Assembly (NCBI GenBank): GCA_001899005.1
Contig: MKUW01000021.1
Coordinates: 1-64,000 of the forward strand
DNA from: Chloroflexi bacterium 44-23
Lineage (GTDB): Bacteria > Chloroflexota > Anaerolineae > Anaerolineales > Anaerolineaceae
Direction of reading: 5' to 3'
DNA: 64,000 nt
Numbering within the stretch: position 1 is the stretch's first letter; every line of letters starts with the position of its first letter. This document shows, in pieces, positions 9,701 to 18,700 of this stretch. The translations under genes and the position numbers were made by a program. The notes under the pieces are model-generated. The model made no database searches, was not told the origin of the DNA, and saw only the letters and a list, made by a program, of their open reading frames with translations.

Positions 9701-12700
9701 CATGAAGGTCGTACCGCTGTAGGCATGCACCCAGATACCGGCTTGCGGTTCGTCATCCCCGTTTCTTACCTCAACGGTTACCTGTGTACCCTGCAAAAGG
9801 AACGAAGGCCGGATAGAGGAAAGGAAGCGACCGGTACTGCCGGAGATCATGTTAAAGTCATAAGCGCTTTCCTGCGCATCTTGCGCCGCCGTCTCTTGAA
9901 TACCGGCCAGTTCGCAGCCTGGAATGGCGCATTGATCACCTTCGCTGCTTTTGTAAACTTCTCCATTGATCTCAGCCCGGAAGTGATATTCACCCTCCGG
10001 CAGCAGGAAGACGGCATGCCCGTTTTCTGCGGTGCTGGCTCTAAAACCAGTATCAATCTCACCGATGTAAGCTGCAACTTCCACCCCACTCAACGGGTTG
10101 CCATCCACATCTAAAACCGAGACAGATGTGTGAGGATTAACAATGATTTTTGAGGTAGTACAGCCTGGGAAAGTGCAGTGGTCGTTTTCACCGCTCCAGA
10201 ATTGCGCCTCACCTTCCCCTGCTTCGGTGGAGAAGCGGAATTCCCCGTCCGGCAGGATGAATTGCACCTGTCCGTTACTATCTGTAATAGCCTCAATTTC
10301 GCTTTTCGTTTCTCCTTGGTAGACTCTTACGGTTATGCCTGATTGCACTTGGCCATTGGTATTTAATACAGTAACAGAAACAGGGTGCGGTATTATTACT
10401 TCCATATTATTACATCCTGGCACTGTACAATGATTGCTTTCAGCGCTCCAGAATGTATGGCCATTATACGTGATTCTAAAGCGGTAATCTCCTTTTTGTA
10501 AAGGTAGATAAACTTCACCATTAATGTCAGTCTGGCTCCCAACGCCGCTGTCCGTTTCGCTGTTAAATGCATCCACCTGAGCGCCTTCCACCAGCCAGCC
10601 CTGGCTGTCAACGATAGTAAGCAAAATGGGCTCAATTACACTGACTTGTGCAGAGACGCAGCCTGGCAAAACACAATAGTCTTCATCTGTGCTAAAGAAT
10701 TCTGTGTCGTTGTAAGCTACCCGGAACTGGTATTCTCCCAATGGCAACATCAATATTGCACTACCATCCGGCTCAGTCACTGCAAAAAGTCCGGTGTCTT
10801 TACCTTCGCTATATACCTGGATGGTAACATCTCCTATTGGATTCCCCAGGTTATCCTGTACCGACATTTCCAACTGCTCCGGTACAATGATTTCTGCGTA
10901 ATGACAGCCCTCCACCTGGCAGTGATTGTTTGCTCCGCTCCAGAAGGGTACTCCATCCACCATAGCCCGGAAGCGGTAATTGCCAAAGGGCAGTGTCAGT
11001 TGGACTTCTCCGTTTTCATTGGTTGTACCCATATATTCGGTACTGCTGCTGCCATTGAAAGCCCGTACCTGGATATCCTGCAGTGGTTCCAGGCTGGCAT
11101 TTTTGACAGCCACCGTCACGAAAGGCGAACTGCCGCCGGGGATAAGTAGGAATTCCTGCGCCTGGCTGCGGTTGCCCACTGCATCGTAGCTGTATCCGTA
11201 AGCGGCGCTGATCAAGTCGTCCTCCTGGTGGGTCAGGCTTTCCAAACGGCCGATCCCATCGTACTGATAGGAGGAAACGATCCCGTTTGGCAGATAAGCA
11301 AATAACAGACGCCCGTTCGGGTCATATTGGTAGGTCGTTTCGTGCTCGTCCCAATCGTTGACTTTTTCCAGGCGGTAAAGAGCATCATAGCTGTAATCCA
11401 CCCGCTTTTCGTCCGGGTAGGTCAAAGCGCTGCGGTTGCCCAGAGCATCGTATTCATAGCCGACCAGGTTTTCGTTCGCATCGCTCACACCTGTCACCCT
11501 GCCCAGCTGGTCGTAATACCAAACGGTATCGCCCAGACTGTCCGTCATCCCTACCCGGCGACCGGCAATATCGTAACTGAAGGATACATCCGCTTGCGGC
11601 TCGGGGTAGTCGATTGTAATCAAACGCCCTCCGGCATCGTATTCGTAAGCAATGGTTCCTCCGTTCGCATCCGTGCCGGCAATGCGCTGGCCTAAAATAT
11701 TGTAGATCTGGCTCCAGGTATTTCCCAGCGGGTCACTTTCAGCGGTCTGGCGTCCCATGGCATCATAAACGAAGGACGTCTTATCATTTCTTTCCTCCAG
11801 CAGCGCATTGGCATCCAGAATAGAAAGCCGATTTCCGTTGACATCATATTCATATTCTGTGTGTAAATTGGTTTCGTTATCCGAACCCACGGCCGGACGA
11901 TAGTTTTCCACCACGACTGTCAGGCGGCCGCGCTCGTCGTATTCGTAATGGGTAACGATCTCGTTGGCGTCACGCTGATCGGTCAGGTTGCCGTTCACGT
12001 TGTAGAAATAATAGGTCGGTACGTTTTGGTCGATGTGTTCCTCGTCTTCCGGATCAAAGACCGGCGGGGTTTCGTCGCCAATATCCTGGCCTTGCAGATT
12101 GTTGATCGTGACCAGCACACGCCCCGCTTTGTCGTAGTAGCTGCGTTGAGTCGTCCCATCCGCTGCAATTACGGCTATCGCCTGCCCATAGGTATCGTAG
12201 ACGGTCTGCATCAGGATATTCTGGTCCGGGTATTGCGGATCGAAAACCGGCAGGCTGTCTGTGAAAACGTCTTGCCCACTCAGATTCTGCACTGACGCCA
12301 GCGGACGGTTAAGACCGTCAAAATAGGTGCGCGTGATGCGACCGTAGGTATCCATACTGGCGATAGCCTGCCCAGCCTGGTTGTAGACAGTTTCCGTACG
12401 GATATTGATTTCTGGTGTTTGCGGGTTAAAGCCGGGAGGAGTCTCATCTACAATATCCTGCCCGCTCAGGTTGAGCACTACCAGCCAGATGCGGCCCAAT
12501 GCATCGAAGTAATTACGCGTGATCATCCCGGTCGGGTCGATTGTCGCAATCAGTTGCCCACCACTGTCGTACACACTACGACTGCCGGGGATGTTCCGGT
12601 CGGGAAATTCCTCATCGTATTCCGGCGCTTCGTTAACCTCCACAGCCTGTCCGCTGAGATTCTGCACACTCTGCAGCGGTCGCTGTAAATCATCAAAATA

Positions 12701-15700
12701 CGTACGGCTGATGTGGCCTAGCGCGTCAATTGAAGCGATGGCGTTACCGGATTCATCGTAGAGCGGCTCGGATGCAGGCACGTTGCGGTCCGGGTAGCCC
12801 TGGTCGTAGGCAGGCGCCTCGGTTAATGCCAGCAAGTCTTGTAGCGAAGCTTGTGGTTGGCTGGGGTCGAATAGATTGGCAACGCTCAGGTATGGCCGGT
12901 TGATTTCATCGAACCAGGTTCGGGTAATCGTTCCGGCCGGGTCAATGTTTGCAATTAGATTACCAACCACGTCAAACACCATTTGGGTGGTCACGTTTTC
13001 ATCTTCTGTACGCAATTCGGGCGGTGGTGGTGTGGTAGTTTCCACAGACCAATTGATCAGGTTCTCAACCGTGTATTCCGCCCTTTGCAGTGCGTCATAA
13101 TAGGTGCGGGTGATGCGCCCGGCCGGATCAATTGAGACAATCAGGTTACCGGTCGGGTCGTAAATGCTATCGCTGCGCAGGTTGATATCCTTATTGGCAG
13201 GATTGCGCGCTGGTATGCTTTCGTTTGAAATAGATTGCCCGCTTAAGTTCTGCACCACCGCGACGGAGCGATTGAGCGCGTCATAATAGGTGCGCGTAAC
13301 GCGGCAGGTGGCGGAGGCCGTAATAACCGGGTTTTCGCTGCTGCTTTTCTGAATCGTGCAGCCTTCCGTCAGGGACAGCGTGGCAATCAAGTTGCTGCGT
13401 TCATCGTAGATATTTTGCCTGGTGACATTGGAATCCAGACCGCGATTGGAAGCAGCCGGCGGCGAAGGAACAAAAATATCCTGCCCGTTCAAATTCTGGA
13501 CGATGAACTCCGGTCGCTGCAGTGCGTCGTAATAGGTGCGCGTAATCTTCCCATCCGTGGCAATTGTGGCAATCATGTTGCCCGCCTCATCGTAAACAGT
13601 TTGGTTGAGCAGATTATCAATGACGGTGCGGTACTCCGGCGGCGGCAGGTTGGGGTTGAAGAGATCCCAATTCTGCAGATTTTGCACGGTTGCGACCAGA
13701 CGGTTGGCGGAATCGTAGTAACTGCGGGTTATGATGCCACGCCTATCGATCGTGGCGATCAGGTTGCCGGAGACGTCATAGATGCGTTCGCTGATCAGGT
13801 CGTAATCCGGGTCACCATTTTCTTCATAGTTCTCACGGTCACAGGGATCACTTTGCGGTGATGACCCATCACCGCTGGCGTTTTCAACGCTGCGTGTGAC
13901 GCGGCCGAAATCGTCATAACAGTTCCAATTCGCGCGCCCATCCGGGGTATATTGAGTAATCATCTGCCCCAGTTCGTTATATGCGTACGCAGTGAAAATA
14001 CCCAGTTCGTTGGAGGTTTCGGCCAGTTGTCCGTTTTCATCATAAAAATAGGAGGTTGTTCGCCCAAGTGCGTCAGTGATCGATTTCAGCAGTCCCACTG
14101 GCTGCGGCGAATCCATGGCAGTGGTGTAGTCGTAAGTGGTGATGTTTCCATATTCATCGCTGCTGCTGATTAACAGCTTGCCTTGATAAACCAGGTTGGT
14201 TTCATTACCCAGGGCATCGATGATCTTGGTCAGGTTGTCGTCCGTGTATTCGAAATGGGTTAGGTTCTCCAAAGCATCACTGACCTGTGTCTGGTTACGG
14301 CCATTCTCACTCCATTCCAGTTCCGTTACATTTCCACTGACGTCTGTAAGGGTGGAAAGGTTGAAGTTCAAGTCAAAATCTTTTTCAATGGTCATGCCCA
14401 AAGCGTTTTCCTGACTTTTTAACGCGTTATCATTACCAAAATTGAACACGGTGGGATTCATGTTTGCGTCTAAAACTTTGGTCAATCCGAACCCGTTCTG
14501 ATACTCAAGTTCTAATATGAGCGTATCTGTACCGTCGAATTGACGCACAGCACGGCCTTGTTCATCGTATTCCGTCCGTTCGATGATCCTTTCGCTCGGA
14601 TCAGTTACCTGGCTGAGAAGGTGACCCACAGTGGTAGCCTCAAAATAATCATAAGTCCAGGTATTATTTCCCAGGTCATCAAATTGGGAAAGATCACCGC
14701 TGGTTTCATCGTAATAGTAAAAAACCGAGCGCTCACTTTGATCGCTAACCGTGGAAATCCTGCCTTGCAGGTCGTAGTCAAGGGCTAAAAACCGTCCGCT
14801 GACATCATCCGTTACTCTGACAAGCTGCTGCTGCCCGTTATAGGAATAGATGCGCGCGTGGCCTTCGGAATCCAACTGGCGAATAATCATTCCGGAAATG
14901 TTGAATAAATATATTGTCCCATTTTTATCTGTGAAATGATACTCATTGCCTATTTTTATTAGGTTTCCGCACAGCCCAGGATACGCCGTGAATGTTCCGT
15001 CCGGGTTGATTGTAAATTTGTACTGGTTGGCGGATGGCCCTTTTAATAAGACAATTCCAGCCTCTCCTTGCGGATCATTCGGGAAAATCAGGCGCAAATC
15101 CAGGTTATGGGTCCAGCCGTACCCCAGGTAGGAAGTATAGATATCCGTGGTCAGGCTGGAGTACCAGCGCCGGAATTCCAGTTCCCCGGTCAGAGTGGAA
15201 AAAGATATATCGCTGGTGCTATATTCCAATGCGCCAGTCAAAGTGTTGATAGGATTACCCACCGTAACTTGTGTGTTGGAGGAAGTTGAACAGAAATCAG
15301 CGCTGCTGCTATAAGTGGAACTTCGGTACACCTGTGAGGCGGTACAATTGGCAGAGGTGGAGAGATCTTCCAAATGATAAACCTGTTGTACCAGAGTATT
15401 TGCCTGTGTGGCTGATTCGGCGCAAACATAAGTATGAGCAGAACTTAAGCCAAATCCTAGTTCGAAATCGGAGGCAACCACGTAGTGCCCACTGTTACTA
15501 TGATTCGATTGCAACCTTAATTGTTGCACAGAAGGGCCAATCATGCTACCCTGAAAAGCGTTTGTTGGCACCGATGTACTCAATTCACCATTCGGGATGA
15601 GGTTGCTGAAGGATGCTATCGGTACGCCATTAAAAGAGAATGCGCTGGAATGCTCTCTAACATCATTGGAGATAGGATTCATCAACATATTCAGATCCAT

Positions 15701-18700
15701 TGAGAGCAAATTCTCTGTATTTACAAAACCGGGGATTTTGAAATTGACATCGATGGTTGGTCGGTTTGTGCAGTACCAATCATTCTTGACTGTCACCATA
15801 CAGGAATTCTGAATTTCAACCGCCTGGACTGCACCTGATGAGCAGCCTACCTGTTCATTGAAAACCTCGCTTTGATTTGAGCCACTGACTTCCATTTCGA
15901 AATCAATCTGGGTCGGTGTACCGCTTTGTCCTACTTGTTCCTCGTTGAATATCGGAATAACCTCGAATTGAATCGATTGCCCAGCACCCAAGTTGGCGTG
16001 GCTAATGTCTGGAAAAATGTAAACGTCAGCCAATTCGCCTGATGATTCGTCACGAGTGTCCAGTCGCAGGTCGCTGATAGTCTTGTCACCTACGTTTTCG
16101 ATCTGGTAGGTTGCCACACCAGTTACCGCGTCGGTGGCTATCTTTTGGATATCAACGTCGAAGGCAGTGAGTACCTCTATATTTATACTGGCTGTATCGA
16201 TCAGCGGGTCGCTGCTGCCAAGATCAGCCGTGATTTCGGAAGTCAATTGGTAATTCGATAAAATTGCATCCTGCGCGTGAACAGCAAGTCGTAACATCGT
16301 ACTAGCACCTGGTCCAAGGGTGATTGTTTCGTCCACGCTGCCACTTCCCACGAAGTTGGTAATCAAATCCGTGTAAGGATTTTGAATAGTCGCTGTAAGC
16401 GTATGTGCTTCGTCGTCGTCATTTCGGACCGCAATTTCAATAATTTGATTGTAATCGCGGTCGATTTCATAAACAGGTGTATGGTTGAGGAATGCAATGC
16501 CGGTTCCAACATTGAAGGATTGGTCGGCAATAACGGTACTACCGCAGGTGGAAGTCACGCTCAAGGACCATCCGTAATCTTCGTTATGTAACAAACCGGA
16601 TGCTTGAACAGCTTGTGTGGTAGCGCTCGTATTGGCAGTGAGGGTGTACTCTTCCTCGGGGTCGCTGGCTGCGATATATGTCACAACGCCGGTCGTAGCC
16701 GGCGAGGTTTGCCATGAGAAATTAACCGTGCCTGAACCGGTGGTCATACCTTGCACCGGACTGTTAATTTGAACTTGCGGGGATGCATCCAGGTTGAGTT
16801 GTGCCTGGTACTCAGCAGACAGTTCCGGGTGACCCTGAACATCAAGGTGTACTGTAAACGGATATTCCCCTTCTGCTTGGCAGTCTTGTGTTTCCACGGA
16901 TATCACAACAGTTTGTGATTGTCCGGGTTGTAAATGTGTTTGGCTCGGATTGATAGCGACCCAATTCGTATCCAGACCACTTTGTGATACATTGAAAACG
17001 GCGGGATAAAAACCGGTATTGCGAACCAATAAGTTAAATTCAGCCGTATCGCCAATCCCAATACTTTGTTCAACCGGGAAAAGTTGAGCCGGAAATGAAT
17101 AAGGTGAGACAATCTCCGTGTTCAGAGTGCGGGTGTTGTTGTTTAGATTTGTTTCATCCGTAATGGTAGACACTTCAACCTGGGTTTGCAATTCCTGGTC
17201 AAGCTGGGTTTGCGCGTCAAGACTCGTTACAATACCAAACTCGATCCGTTGGTTAACTGCTAGTGTACCCAGTTCCCATTCATAATAATTGCCACTCTGT
17301 GTGGGTATCACCGGTCCCGTCTGGCTTTCCAGGGTAAATTCTTCAGGCAAAGTCAACCCAAGTACAACATCCTCGGCATCAAGGCGGCTGATGTTCCGTA
17401 CGCCAATGGTGAATTGGTCTTCGTTGGCGGGAGAGCTTTTCTCCGGTCCGCTCAGCACAGCTGAAATATCACTTGTCTCAAACCGGATAGCGGCTGTTTT
17501 CCCTAGCGGGATATCATTTACCAATGGAGTTAAAGTTACTGTTTCCACCAGGGAATCCCGAACTGTGGCGAAAACCTGTCCGTTCTCGTCGGTGGAGGTG
17601 ACTGTTTGCATAACTTGTGCAGAACCGCTGGCCATAATTTCTATATCAAAATCAGGCATCGGCAGGTTGAAATTATCCCGCAAGGTAACGATAACCTCAG
17701 ATGAAGCTAATCCGCCAGCCAATACCAGGGCAGGATCAGTTGAAATTGATGAATTTGTTACGCTAATCCCCCAGAAGTTAACCAATAGTTCCTTCTCATC
17801 TTGAATGGATATATCCGTTCCTTCTAGATGCGCGGAAATGGCGATTGATTGTACAATTGTGGATGAGATTTCTGCGCTTACTTGACCAAGGCTGTCCGTT
17901 ATCAAGGAGGTTTGTGATAATTCGACGCCGCTACCCTCCGCATCTATTCGGATCTCTTTGCCGGGTAGCGGGTTCCCTTGCGAATCACGAATTATAGCAG
18001 TTACAATTGCTGAGTCGTTCTCGTTGATGGTTATTTCTGCGGGGCTTACTTCCAATGAGGATTTGAACAGGTCAATATTTTCTAGGGGTTCCGGCCAGCT
18101 AAAGCTGGATAGAAACCCATCTGTGTCTCCTTGAGGTATATAAGTATCGAAAGCGATTAAACTCAACGGAAAATCTTCGGAAGCTGTATAACCGGCAAAA
18201 ACAATATCACCAGGGTTTTCAGGTGAATTCTTTGCCAGACCGATTACATCTATCCCTGCACCGCCAAAAAAAGTAGCTTGATTCACTTTGTAATCTGAAT
18301 TTGGATCCAATTTAATAAAGAAGCCTTCAACTGTATCACTGAAATCTCTCCTAAATGCATTATCCAAAATTGGGAATCGTAAGGAACGGGTATTTCCCAT
18401 GATTACAAGTTCCTGTTCGTCTGTGATAAGCATGTTTTTTACATTATCATCACCTTCACCCCCAAAATAGGAAGAATAAATTAATTGATCTTCCGGCTCT
18501 GTTTCCGTAAAATCCAGTATAGATAATGTTGCATCATATTCTCCAAAATCTTCATAATGGAAACTTGCGTATGCGTTTTCGGTGGTCGGAAAATCAGTAG
18601 AACTTGACTTGCCGGTTAATACGATATACCCATCCTGATCGATTGCAAGCCCACCGCGCTTTATTACATCGTCATCATTACCTCCCAGGAATGTTGAATA

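Noticed and set aside
7562-12688. Numerous plus-strand frames opposite the giant RHS gene
   Set aside because: All lie antisense to repeat-rich coding sequence and reflect its codon bias; none has its own start signals or known motifs.
8311-13790. Periodic repeats considered as a CRISPR array
   Set aside because: The periods (about 246 and 200 bases) are protein repeats in one reading frame with variable codons, without short identical repeats and unique spacers.
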